Assembly (NCBI GenBank): GCA_020027215.1
Contig: JAHRAO010000029.1
Location: 1-48,913 of the forward strand
Direction: 5' to 3'
From: Gammaproteobacteria bacterium
Lineage (GTDB): Bacteria; Pseudomonadota; Gammaproteobacteria; JABABF01; JAHRAO01
Length of the DNA stretch: 48,913 nt
How positions within the stretch are numbered: the first letter of the stretch is position 1; each line of letters opens with the position of its first letter. The notes beneath the pieces are model-generated. The model worked only from the letters and a program-made list of their open reading frames with translations, did not search any database and was not told the origin of the DNA. Below, piece by piece: positions 16,702-24,721 of this stretch. The position numbers and the translations under genes are program-made.

Positions 16702-17174
16702 GTATCATGCATAGCGGTTACAGACCGAATGTCGGCATATTGCTTGCACATAAGGGTCAACTGTTTTGGGGACACCGCATTGATGGTAAAGGTTGGCAAC
16801 TGCCTCAAGGAGGTATTCATTCACGCGAGGAACCGCGACAGGCAATGTATCGCGAACTGCATGAGGAAGTGGGCTTACAGCCTGAACAAGTGCATTTGTT
16901 AGGAGAAATGGATAATTGGTTAGAATACCGCATTCCTGAAAGCCGTCGCGTGGCGCACGATATAGTTGGCCAACGACAAAAATGGTTTTTGTTGCAATTA
17001 AAATCGCCCCACGATCTCCCCCAATTGGATATGCACAATAGCCCAGAATTTGATCAATGGCAATGGGTGAGTTACTGGTACCCGCTGGGTCAAGTTGTTC
17101 CATTTAAGCGTGCGGTGTATAGGGCATGTCTCAATTATTTCGCTGCGCGCCAGAAAGATTTGTTGTATGACTGA
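16698..17174 (+). CDS. rppH: RNA pyrophosphohydrolase RppH
   Basis: RppH removes pyrophosphate from mRNA 5' ends and so triggers decay. The Nudix box is complete (GGIHSREEPRQAMYRELHEE followed by VGL). The family signature GYRPNVGI lies at the N-terminus, and WFLLQL, PEFDQWQWVSYWYP and VPFKRAVY follow in the C-terminal half. I use the GTG at 16698, whose bases overlap the aroE stop (GTGA); the ATG at 16707 is an alternative. It overlaps the next gene by 8 bases. Confidence 0.95.
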   Translation: MSIMHSGYRPNVGILLAHKGQLFWGHRIDGKGWQLPQGGIHSREEPRQAMYRELHEEVGLQPEQVHLLGEMDNWLEYRIPESRRVAHDIVGQRQKWFLLQLKSPHDLPQLDMHNSPEFDQWQWVSYWYPLGQVVPFKRAVYRACLNYFAARQKDLLYD

Positions 17175-17967
17175 ACTGAGCCTGTTCTTATTTGTTTTAT
17201 ATGGACTATCGGGCATTTTTATTGGTTTTATAGCCGGTTTTTTTGGTATTGGTGGCGGTTCGCTTATAGTCCCCCTATTAATTTTCTCTTTTGCATGGCA
17301 ACAATTTTCTCCGCATATCGCAGTGCATTTAGCGATTGGCACTTCATTAGCGTGTATTGTCGTGACAGCATTGAGTGCAACTCGCACCCATCACCGTGCG
17401 GGAGGAGTGCGGTGGGAATGTATGGCTCGCCTGACCCCCGGTTTAATTGTGGGCGCTGTTTTAGGTGCTTGGGTGGTGAATGACATTAGCGGTGAATTGC
17501 TGAAACAACTATTTGCTGTGTTTTTGTTATTAGTGGCATTACAATTAGTGATTGACTGGCGCCCACAGATGATAAGACAGCACTTAGTGAATAGGGGGAT
17601 GTTGGGATTTGGTGCGCTGGCTGGTTGTATATCGGCATTTTTTGGTATAGGTGGCGGCGTATTGATTGCTCCTTATCTGATGTGGTGTGGGTTAAATGCT
17701 CGACAGGCAATTGGCACGGCGGCAAGTTGCGGCTTTCCCATTGCTGTATTTGGGAGTGTGACCTATATGATCGTTGGGTGGGGAAACGCTCATTTACCGC
17801 AGTGGAGTAGCGGTTATATTTACTGGCCGGCTGTCGGCGGGATTGCCGTAGGGAGTATTATTACTTCTCATTTTGGTGCACAATGGGTATATCGAATGCA
17901 TGATAAGACATTAAAAATATTGTTTGCTTTGTTACTAGTTGCTGTGGGGATATATTTGTTATGGTGA
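17167..17967 (+). CDS. TSUP family permease (TauE/SafE)
   Basis: The 266-residue product has about eight hydrophobic segments and two copies of the TauE/SafE signature: GFFGIGGGSLIVPLL near the N-terminus and AFFGIGGGVLIAPYL in the second half. The family exports or imports sulfite, sulfoacetate and related organic anions; the substrate here is unknown. The ATG at 17167 is preferred over an upstream TTG because it places the first helix at the N-terminus. The same gene sits before lgt in Pseudomonas. Confidence 0.88.
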   Translation: MTELSLFLFVLYGLSGIFIGFIAGFFGIGGGSLIVPLLIFSFAWQQFSPHIAVHLAIGTSLACIVVTALSATRTHHRAGGVRWECMARLTPGLIVGAVLGAWVVNDISGELLKQLFAVFLLLVALQLVIDWRPQMIRQHLVNRGMLGFGALAGCISAFFGIGGGVLIAPYLMWCGLNARQAIGTAASCGFPIAVFGSVTYMIVGWGNAHLPQWSSGYIYWPAVGGIAVGSIITSHFGAQWVYRMHDKTLKILFALLLVAVGIYLLW

Positions 17968-18773
17968 GTTATCCAGTTATTGATCCAATTGCATTGCAAT
18001 TAGGGCCATTGGCTATACGCTGGTATGGTGTGATGTATTTTGTGGGCATTTTTGTGGGGTGGTGGTTGTTGGTTCGGCGTGCAAAATCCGACATTTCTGT
18101 TATGACGCGTCCGCAAGTAGATGATTTAGTATTTTATATGACTTTGGGCATTATTCTCGGTGCGCGTATTGGCTATGTATTTTTTTATAACTTGGAATAC
18201 TTGGCTACAGATCCATTGTGGCTATTTCGCGTTTGGGAAGGCGGCATGTCATTTCATGGTGGCTTATTGGGGACTATAGTGGCCATCTGGATCTTTACAC
18301 GCCGCTACAATATACATATTGCCGATGTGATGGATTTTGCAGCCCCTGTCGTCCCCATTGGTTTAGGGGCAGGGCGGATTGGCAATTTTATTGGGCAAGA
18401 GTTATGGGGGCGCCCCACTGATCTGCCTTGGGCGATGGTTTTTCCCGCTGATGTACTGCAATTACCGCGCCATCCTTCACAATTATATGAGATGTTGCTT
18501 GAGGGCGTCGTACTCTTTATTATTTTATTTGTGTGGTTATCAAGGCGTCCCCGCCCACGGTGGATGATTTGTGGGTCATTTATCTTTTTGTATGGCGTAT
18601 TCCGCTTTCTGGTGGAATTTGCTCGCGAACCGGATAGTCATATTGGATTTGATATTATTGGTGTGATTACTCGCGGTCAGTTATTGTGCTTGCCCATGAT
18701 CATTATCGGTGCCGTTGCCTTGTTCTACGCGTGGCGTAATCCGACCTACGCTCCAGCGTCACGATCGCGATAA
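17961..18773 (+). CDS. lgt: Prolipoprotein diacylglyceryl transferase
   Basis: Lgt attaches diacylglycerol from phosphatidylglycerol to the Cys of prolipoproteins in the inner membrane. The 270-residue, multi-pass product has WYGVMYFVG, the WEGGMSFHGG motif with the key His, the Lgt signature GRIGNFIGQELWG, and HPSQLYE. The signature keeps the essential Arg, Asn and Glu, but the second Asn of the E. coli GNFINGE is Gly. It overlaps the TSUP gene by 7 bases. BamC in this window is one likely client. Confidence 0.96.
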   Translation: MVSYPVIDPIALQLGPLAIRWYGVMYFVGIFVGWWLLVRRAKSDISVMTRPQVDDLVFYMTLGIILGARIGYVFFYNLEYLATDPLWLFRVWEGGMSFHGGLLGTIVAIWIFTRRYNIHIADVMDFAAPVVPIGLGAGRIGNFIGQELWGRPTDLPWAMVFPADVLQLPRHPSQLYEMLLEGVVLFIILFVWLSRRPRPRWMICGSFIFLYGVFRFLVEFAREPDSHIGFDIIGVITRGQLLCLPMIIIGAVALFYAWRNPTYAPASRSR

Positions 18774-18779
18774 GTGCCG

Positions 18780-19571
18780 ATGCATAATTATTTGGATTTG
18801 ATCCAAACAGCGCGCAATAAAGGCGTATTCAAAAAAGATCGTACTGGGGTAGGGTGTTACAGTTTATTTGGCTATCAACTCCGTTTTGATTTGGCAAAAG
18901 GATTTCCACTACTAACCACGAAGAAACTCCATTGGCAATCCATTGTTTATGAATTATTGTGGTTTATTCGCGGCGATACGAATGTGCGCTACCTACAAGA
19001 TCATGGGGTGAGCATTTGGAACCATTGGGCAGATGCCCATGGGGATTTAGGTCCCATTTACGGTCACCAATGGCGTTCATGGCCCAGCGATAATGGGGCA
19101 ATTGATCAACTGAAGCAAGTGATTGCATCCATCCAAAACAATCCCCATTCAAGGAGGTTGATTGTCTCGAGTTGGAATGTGAGTCAACTTTCGCAAATGG
19201 CGCTACCACCCTGTCACTTATTATTTCAATTTTATGTTGCCGAAGATAAGTTATCTTGCCAGTTGTATCAACGGAGTGCTGATCTATTTTTGGGTGTTCC
19301 ATTCAATATCGCGTCTTACGCACTGCTGACCATGATGGTTGCCCAAGTGACGGGACTTAAATTAGGAGAGTTCATCCATTCTTTTGGCGATGTGCATTTG
19401 TATACCAATCACCTCCCTCAAGTGGCTATACAGCTCGCCCGCACCCCGCGCGGTTTGCCACAAGTGTCGCTTAACCCCCAAATCACCAATATAGATGACT
19501 TTCAATACGAAGATTGTGTTTTACATCATTATGATCCATTTCCGCATATCAAAGCGCAGGTAGCGGTGTAG
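18780..19571 (+). CDS. thyA: Thymidylate synthase
   Basis: ThyA methylates dUMP to dTMP with methylene-tetrahydrofolate. From the ATG at 18780 the product has 263 residues, matching the usual 264, with the catalytic Cys in [11 protein letters not shown] (C145), the folate/dUMP residues in [17 protein letters not shown], and GDVHLY. A GTG two codons upstream at 18774 directly follows the lgt stop and is possible. folA follows 4 bases later. Confidence 0.97.
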   Translation: MHNYLDLIQTARNKGVFKKDRTGVGCYSLFGYQLRFDLAKGFPLLTTKKLHWQSIVYELLWFIRGDTNVRYLQDHGVSIWNHWADAHGDLGPIYGHQWRSWPSDNGAIDQLKQVIASIQNNPHSRRLIVSSWNVSQLSQMALPPCHLLFQFYVAEDKLSCQLYQRSADLFLGVPFNIASYALLTMMVAQVTGLKLGEFIHSFGDVHLYTNHLPQVAIQLARTPRGLPQVSLNPQITNIDDFQYEDCVLHHYDPFPHIKAQVAV

Positions 19572-19575
19572 TCCT

Positions 19576-20070
19576 ATGGCACAATTGGCACTCATTGCTG
19601 CGATGGCGTCCAATGGAGTGATTGGACGCAACGGTCAATTGCCGTGGCATCTTCCTGCCGATTTGGCTCATTTTAAGCGCACCACTATGGGGAAAACAAT
19701 GGTGATGGGGCGGATCACTTGGGAATCTTTGGGTGCGGCTTTGCCGAACAGAAAGAATGTAGTGCTGACGGCTCACCCAGATAAAGTCGCATCGCCGGCG
19801 ATTGCATTGCCCAGCTTAGATGTCGCCATAGCGTTGACGAGTGCAGAAGAAGAAATCATGGTGATCGGTGGGGCGCATGTTTACCAAACGGCAATTGAAC
19901 AAGCAGACCGCCTTTATATAACGCATGTCCATGCCAATGTGGAAGGGGATACTCATTTCCCGCCAGTGAAATGGGCTGAATGGGAGAAATATGCCCAGCA
20001 CGATCGTGCGGCGGATGATCGCCATCAATTTGCTTGTAGTTTTTGTATGTATCGGCGTATAATAAATTGA
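19576..20070 (+). CDS. folA: Dihydrofolate reductase
   Basis: DHFR regenerates tetrahydrofolate after the ThyA reaction. The 164-residue product has the NGVIGRNGQLPWHLPADL segment with the catalytic acidic residue D29, the NADPH-binding VMGRITWESLG, and the VIGGAHVY motif. thyA-folA adjacency links the two folate steps. Its 3' end lies 30 bases before the peroxiredoxin start. Confidence 0.96.
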   Translation: MAQLALIAAMASNGVIGRNGQLPWHLPADLAHFKRTTMGKTMVMGRITWESLGAALPNRKNVVLTAHPDKVASPAIALPSLDVAIALTSAEEEIMVIGGAHVYQTAIEQADRLYITHVHANVEGDTHFPPVKWAEWEKYAQHDRAADDRHQFACSFCMYRRIIN

Positions 20071-20099
20071 TACCCCCTTTCAATATTATGGAGCACAAA

Positions 20100-20582
20100 A
20101 TGACGATAAAAATTGGCGATAAAATTCCCACAGTAAACTTAAAAGTAATGCGTTCACACAACACCCCAATAGACATAACAACCACAGAAATTTTTTCTGA
20201 AAAGCGAGTGGTGCTTGTTGCCGTGCCCGGTGCGTTTACTCCAGGGTGTTCATTGACCCATTTACCCGGCTATGTCGTGCATTACGATGCCTTCAAAGCA
20301 AAGGGTATTGATACAGTGGCATGTGTTTCGGTGAATGATGTGTATGTGATGGACGCGTGGATGAAGGAACAAAATGCAGAGAATATCCTCATGCTCGCCG
20401 ATGGGAGTGCCGATTTGACAAAAGCGATGGGAGTCACTTTAGATTTGAACGCTGCCGGCTTAGGCATTCGTTCACGGCGTTATTCGTTGGTTGCACAAGA
20501 TGGAGTCGTTGAGATTCTCAATGCGGAAAAGGGCGGTGAAATTGAAGTCAGTACCGCAGAAAAACTGCTTGCCCAGCTATAA
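20100..20582 (+). CDS. Peroxiredoxin, Prx5 type
   Basis: This 160-residue thioredoxin-fold protein reduces peroxides using a catalytic Cys. The peroxidatic motif is PGAFTPGCSLTHLPGYV, typical of the Prx5 branch (TPxCS). A second Cys lies in VACVSVND; whether it acts as resolving Cys is not clear. The ATG at 20100 has GGAG just upstream and is preferred over the open frame extending to 20043 through the end of folA. It is glutathione- or thioredoxin-dependent by family analogy. Confidence 0.92.
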   Translation: MTIKIGDKIPTVNLKVMRSHNTPIDITTTEIFSEKRVVLVAVPGAFTPGCSLTHLPGYVVHYDAFKAKGIDTVACVSVNDVYVMDAWMKEQNAENILMLADGSADLTKAMGVTLDLNAAGLGIRSRRYSLVAQDGVVEILNAEKGGEIEVSTAEKLLAQL

Positions 20583-20689
20583 TTGGTTTAAATCGTTTAT
20601 AAAGGCGTAGCCATTCCATTTTTTGCCCCGCTATTGTGCCTCCATCGGCAATAAAAGTGCGGTGCGAATCCCACGCAGGGTGATATTAG

Positions 20690-21277
20690 ATGTGGCATAA
20701 GCTCAAATTAACGCTTCCTGTAGCGACGGTGGTCGCCTTGAGCGTATACGCATCTTTATTTGCCGATATGGCGTTGTGGGTATATTGGCGCGAAAAAATA
20801 GCGGTGGGGGAATGGTGGCGGCTGTTCAGTGGGCATACAGTGCATTTTGATGTATGGCATCTCGTCCTCAATATAGTTGCACTCATTATTATATGGTTGT
20901 ATGTAGAGCGCTTATGGGATTGGTATGAATGGATCATAATTTTATTGTTTTGCTCGTTGGGTGTATCTGTTGGATTATGGTGGGGGAATGACGAATTGAT
21001 AAAATACGGCGGATTATCAGGCGTTCTTCACGGTATACTAACCCTTGCTTGCGTGCAGCGTCTTTGGGTAAAAGATATTTTATCGGCAGGAGCATTGGTT
21101 GTCATAGTGGTTAAAATAGCATGGGAACAAACACAAGGCGGCATCCAAGATAATTTTCTCAGCGTTCCGACCGCGGTGGATGCACATCTTTATGGTGTGA
21201 TCAGCGGAGCATTATGGGGATTATTACTCGTGATGTGGAATCAATCCTGCACACTGTTGCGTAGGTCACGACAGTAA
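20690..21277 (+). CDS. Rhombosortase-like rhomboid protease
   Basis: The 195-residue product has about six hydrophobic segments. The rhomboid serine motif is GLSGVLHG and the catalytic His lies in AHLYGVISG, with the early WRLFSGHTVHFDVWHLVLN loop typical of the rhombosortase branch. Rhombosortases cleave GlyGly-CTERM tails and so release or anchor exported proteins. I see no GlyGly-CTERM protein in this window. Its stop shares a base with the MFS gene start (TAATG). Confidence 0.85.
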   Translation: MWHKLKLTLPVATVVALSVYASLFADMALWVYWREKIAVGEWWRLFSGHTVHFDVWHLVLNIVALIIIWLYVERLWDWYEWIIILLFCSLGVSVGLWWGNDELIKYGGLSGVLHGILTLACVQRLWVKDILSAGALVVIVVKIAWEQTQGGIQDNFLSVPTAVDAHLYGVISGALWGLLLVMWNQSCTLLRRSRQ

Positions 21278-22488
21278 TGTCCTATTTATCGCCTTTCTTG
21301 GCTCATCACACCGATTCGTCTCGGCGCATTCTTTGGCTGCTCTTTGTTGCCGCTATAGCGGTCAACGCAGGACAATCAGTATTTTACGGCATTATGCCGA
21401 TATTGGGGCGGGAGTTAGGCTTTGCCGAAGTGCAAGTGACGACGCTCATTTCTTTATCGGCACTCACATTCTTTATTGCCACCTCCCGCTGGGGGCGATA
21501 TAGTGATGCAATCGGTCGCTATACTGTCATATTGATCGGTAGCGGGGGGTATGTTCTTGGCGCCATCGTTTTTGCCTTCATCGCACAGATGGGACTATTT
21601 GGATGGTTGAGCGGCGGTGTGCTCTATGCTGTGCTGTTGTTGTATCGTATCGGGCATAGCGCACTCATATCGGCAACTTACCCAGCTTCTATTGCATATA
21701 TTGCCGACATCACCACCCACGATAATCGCACGCGCGGCATGAGCCTCTTAACTGCAGGAATTGCATGTGGACTCGTGCTCGGACCTGCATTGATTTACAC
21801 CTCTTACTTTGGATTTTTAGTACCGGTGTATATCGCGTTTTCATTAGCAGCGGCTATTGTCATCATAGTATGGCTCTATTTGCCCGATTTACCGCCACTC
21901 TCGCTCCAACCAGTCATGCTCCGTTTTACCGATCGTCGCTATTGCGATATCGTATTGATTGGTTTGACTATGTTTTGTATGGTGGGCATGGCTTTGGCGA
22001 CAATTAGTTTTTATTTCCAAGATGTATTACAGTTAGAGGGTGTTGCCACTATGCAACATGTTGCCGCCGCTATGATCATATCGGCATTGATGATGATGGT
22101 ATCCCAACTATTCATCCACCGTTGGCGCAGGCTAGAAAAAAATTTATTGGTGCTGGGCTTGCCGCTGATGGCACTGAGTTATATTATGCTCGCTTTATCG
22201 ACGAGTCAGGTGGGACTGATGGGAGCAATGCTCTTATTCGGTTTTGGTTTTGGCTTCGCAAAAACAGGATTTACCACCAGCATGAGTTTGAAAGTGCCTC
22301 CCACTGAACAAGGTGCGGCTGCTGGACTATCGGCATCCATCGCGTGTTTGGGTTTCGTTATAGGACCATTCCTGGCAGGCATTGCATATACTATTCATTT
22401 CACTATCCCTTACTGGACAGCTGCATTGGTGATCACACTCTTGAGTATCTATACTTTACTTTGGATGTACCGCAATGACAAGCAATAG
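21277..22488 (+). CDS. MFS transporter
   Basis: This 403-residue protein has 12 hydrophobic segments and the MFS motif A between helices 2 and 3 (RWGRYSDAIGRY). It looks like the drug/H+ antiporter part of the superfamily; the substrate cannot be told. Its ATG overlaps the rhombosortase stop, so they are co-translated. The gene is convergent with the porin gene, with a GAGTGCTC/GAGCACTC inverted repeat (22488-22495 and 22532-22539) across the 3' ends. Confidence 0.88.
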   Translation: MSYLSPFLAHHTDSSRRILWLLFVAAIAVNAGQSVFYGIMPILGRELGFAEVQVTTLISLSALTFFIATSRWGRYSDAIGRYTVILIGSGGYVLGAIVFAFIAQMGLFGWLSGGVLYAVLLLYRIGHSALISATYPASIAYIADITTHDNRTRGMSLLTAGIACGLVLGPALIYTSYFGFLVPVYIAFSLAAAIVIIVWLYLPDLPPLSLQPVMLRFTDRRYCDIVLIGLTMFCMVGMALATISFYFQDVLQLEGVATMQHVAAAMIISALMMMVSQLFIHRWRRLEKNLLVLGLPLMALSYIMLALSTSQVGLMGAMLLFGFGFGFAKTGFTTSMSLKVPPTEQGAAAGLSASIACLGFVIGPFLAGIAYTIHFTIPYWTAALVITLLSIYTLLWMYRNDKQ

Positions 22489-22539
22489 AGTGCTCGGTTT
22501 TCTCAAAACGCATATTGGATGCGCATGGAGAGAGCACTC
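22488..22539. terminator. Inverted repeat between convergent MFS and porin genes
   Basis: GAGTGCTC (22488-22495) and GAGCACTC (22532-22539) are perfect reverse complements, with a smaller CGCAT/ATGCG hairpin nested inside. Together they could form a bidirectional terminator, but the stem runs into the 3' end of the porin gene and no long T-run is seen. Confidence 0.4.
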
Positions 22540-23732
22540 CCGTCTTGTTCGACTTGGCTCGGTAGATTAAAATTATCGGTAGACGCGTTCAATAAATTGG
22601 CAGAAAAACGCATATTCTTGTTGATATACCAATTAACACCGAGAGTCGTAATGGAGTAACTTTGCGCGGTAGCAAAGATTGTCGCCTGCTGTGCGGTATG
22701 CTTTAATTCTCCATTTTCTACTTTCAATATCAATTCCCATGTATTGTGTGCGTCTGCGATTTTATCTGGGGTACCTTTTTTGTAGGTTCGTGATTCACCG
22801 GTTAAGGTGTAGGTGAGCAAGACATAGTTGCCGCTCACATCGACACTCATGGTATTGCTTGTCCCTTCCAAGCCAGCCATGTCGTTCGTCCCTTGCATCC
22901 ACTCCATTTGCAGTGAAAAAGGTCCATACAAATAGGCAAATTCTAAACCGATTTGGTTGTATTCACTGGCGTAATTGCCGGCAAGGTCTTCTGTATCAAA
23001 TATCTCGTGCCGTGTTCCAGCATGGGTGCCAATTGTGTGCACCCCCAGCCTTGTCCGATAGCGTGAGCGCACTGCTCCATCACCGCTATCTCCACTGAGT
23101 GCCGCGATGCCGAGATGGAGCCAATGCGTTTTTTCATAGAATGGCAAAAAAGTGAACCGCCCCCCGATATCATACTTAATCGCCCCATTATTGTCACGGT
23201 GCCCTTGATATAAGCCTGCTGTCCAAGTGTATGCTTGCTGATATTGCTCGACTTGAATATTCAAATTGTAGCGACTGATGCGCAACCAACCCAATATTTC
23301 ACTGCGTTCAATGCTCGGTATATGTTTAGAAGAAATTAATTCTTCTAAACTAAAAGGCAATTTATACTTGCCGATTTTGACGCCGATGGATCCATCGTAG
23401 AGGATATAGGCATCTTTCAGATCCGAAGCGCCATCGACATCAAAGTCGTATTGCAACTTGTATTTCCACTTACGCTCTACCGTTCCGCCAACGGTAATGC
23501 GCCCCCGCCGTAATTCGGTATCGCTTCCAGTTTTGCCGGCATTATAAACACCTTGAAAGTGATCGTAATCCCACTGCAACCGTCCAGCGATATTAAACTG
23601 AAATTCTTTATCGCCGACCGTTATTTTGATATTGCCGCGACTATCGACATCCATATCATCTTCTATAGCGAATGCGGTGTGCCCGTTGATGAACGTAATA
23701 CAAAAAAAAGCGATTAAGTAGAGATACCCCAT
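22503..23732 (-). CDS. Phosphate-selective porin, OprP/OprO type
   Basis: The product is an outer-membrane beta-barrel of the porin O/P family. From the ATG at 23732 it has a signal peptide (MGYLYLIAFFCITFINGHTA followed by FA), then strands beginning FQFNIAGRLQWDYDHFQG and LRRGRITVGGTVERKWKYKL, and a family-typical KIGKYKLPFSLEEL segment. The C-terminus ends in Phe (IQYAF), as BAM clients usually do. A Pho box lies upstream, so phosphate or polyphosphate uptake under phosphate starvation is the likely role. Confidence 0.88.
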   Translation of the reverse strand: MGYLYLIAFFCITFINGHTAFAIEDDMDVDSRGNIKITVGDKEFQFNIAGRLQWDYDHFQGVYNAGKTGSDTELRRGRITVGGTVERKWKYKLQYDFDVDGASDLKDAYILYDGSIGVKIGKYKLPFSLEELISSKHIPSIERSEILGWLRISRYNLNIQVEQYQQAYTWTAGLYQGHRDNNGAIKYDIGGRFTFLPFYEKTHWLHLGIAALSGDSGDGAVRSRYRTRLGVHTIGTHAGTRHEIFDTEDLAGNYASEYNQIGLEFAYLYGPFSLQMEWMQGTNDMAGLEGTSNTMSVDVSGNYVLLTYTLTGESRTYKKGTPDKIADAHNTWELILKVENGELKHTAQQATIFATAQSYSITTLGVNWYINKNMRFSANLLNASTDNFNLPSQVEQDGSALSMRIQYAF

Positions 23733-23783
23733 AATATTCCTCGACAAATGATAAAAAGTAATGAGCGATGCAATTACCACCGT

Positions 23784-23817
23784 ATTCTAAATGGACATTG
23801 TGCCAAAATTATGACAA
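23784..23817 (-). promoter_or_regulatory. Pho box and -10 element of the porin promoter
   Basis: On the minus strand TTGTCAT-AATT-TTGGCAC (23817-23800) matches the PhoB-binding consensus CTGTCAT-N4-CTGTCAY at most positions. TAGAAT (23789-23784), one base from the -10 consensus, follows after 10 bases, the arrangement seen in PhoB-activated promoters where the Pho box replaces the -35 element. The porin start is about 50 bases downstream. Confidence 0.75.
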
Positions 23818-23894
23818 AACGGCAGAGTTATTTAATCTGCTATACTATATGTGTTTTATAAACATAGCTTTATGATATCTATACATTGAGATGA

Positions 23895-23978
23895 GCCAGA
23901 GTGGTGAAATTGGCAGACACGATGGACTCAAAATCCATTGCCCGTAAGGGCGTGCCGGTTCGAGTCCGGCCTCTGGTA
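23895..23978 (+). tRNA. tRNA-Leu (CAA anticodon)
   Basis: A class II tRNA with acceptor GCCAGAG/CTCTGGT (G1-U72 pair), anticodon loop CTCAAAA (CAA, codon UUG), a long variable arm (TGCCCGTAAGGGCGT) and T-arm GCCGG-TTCGAGT-CCGGC. The 3' CCA is not encoded: the discriminator A is followed by TTT. Confidence 0.92.
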
Positions 23979-23994
23979 TTTTTCGGCAGTGATG

Positions 23995-24071
23995 GGCTAC
24001 GTAGCTCAGCAGGTTAGAGCACAGCATTCATAATGCTGGGGTCGGTGGTTCAAATCCACCCGTAGCTACCA
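23995..24071 (+). tRNA. tRNA-Met (CAT anticodon, elongator type)
   Basis: The acceptor is GGCTACG/CGTAGCT with a G1-U72 pair, discriminator A and encoded CCA. The anticodon loop TTCATAA gives CAT. The sequence resembles the E. coli elongator tRNA-Met (GGCTACGTAGCTCAG start). It is 16 bases after tRNA-Leu, so they are probably co-transcribed. Confidence 0.95.
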
Positions 24072-24162
24072 ATTTTCTCAAGGAGATAGTTGAGATGTAT
24101 TGTAGAAACAAATTGTATAAGGCAACCAAACCGATACCATTCTGCCCAATGGATAAAATGAC

Positions 24163-24711
24163 ATGAATGATGACATGAATAAAGGATCCACACCACCACC
24201 CGTATTGGTAGTCGATTTAGACGGCACGCTTATTCGCAATGACTTAATGTTGAGTAGTGGGTGGAAACTGTGCAAAAAAAATCCGTTGTATATTTTTCTT
24301 CTATATGGATGGTTGTGCAAGGGGCGCGCATGGACTAAAAATAAAATTGCCGAAAGAGTGCATCTAGATTGGCATTCTTTGTCTTATAATAAAAAATTCC
24401 TCGCGTGGTTGACTGAGCAAAAACGCAATGGACGCATCTTGGTCATGGCGACAGGGAGCTCTCATCTTTATGCGACCACATTAGCAAAGCACTTAAATTT
24501 ATTTGATCATGTGTTGGCAACGCAAAAAGAAAATCTTATCGGCAATTGTAAAGCGGCAGTCCTCACCGAAAAATACGGTAGAGGCGGATTTGATTATGCG
24601 GGCAATAGTCGGCAAGATATCGCGGTGTGGCGCTGTGCCCGTCACGCCATTGCTGTCAATTGTCGCCCCTATTTAGCCAATAAGGTTAGAGCAACATTAT
24701 ATTTTGAATAA
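24163..24711 (+). CDS. Stand-alone HAD-family hydrolase domain, UbiA-fusion type
   Basis: This 182-residue protein carries HAD motif I (VVDLDGTLIRNDL), a motif II Thr (VMATGSS) and a motif IV-like DYAGNSRQD. It matches the N-terminal HAD half of HAD-UbiA fusion proteins, including the AERVHLDWHSLSYN and GLFDHVLAT-like stretches. Those fusions continue into a UbiA prenyltransferase; here the protein ends about where the HAD half would, at 24711, and gpmI begins at 24722. Function is unknown. Codons and composition do not look foreign. Confidence 0.75.
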   Translation: MNDDMNKGSTPPPVLVVDLDGTLIRNDLMLSSGWKLCKKNPLYIFLLYGWLCKGRAWTKNKIAERVHLDWHSLSYNKKFLAWLTEQKRNGRILVMATGSSHLYATTLAKHLNLFDHVLATQKENLIGNCKAAVLTEKYGRGGFDYAGNSRQDIAVWRCARHAIAVNCRPYLANKVRATLYFE

Positions 24712-24721
24712 TCCCCACTCT

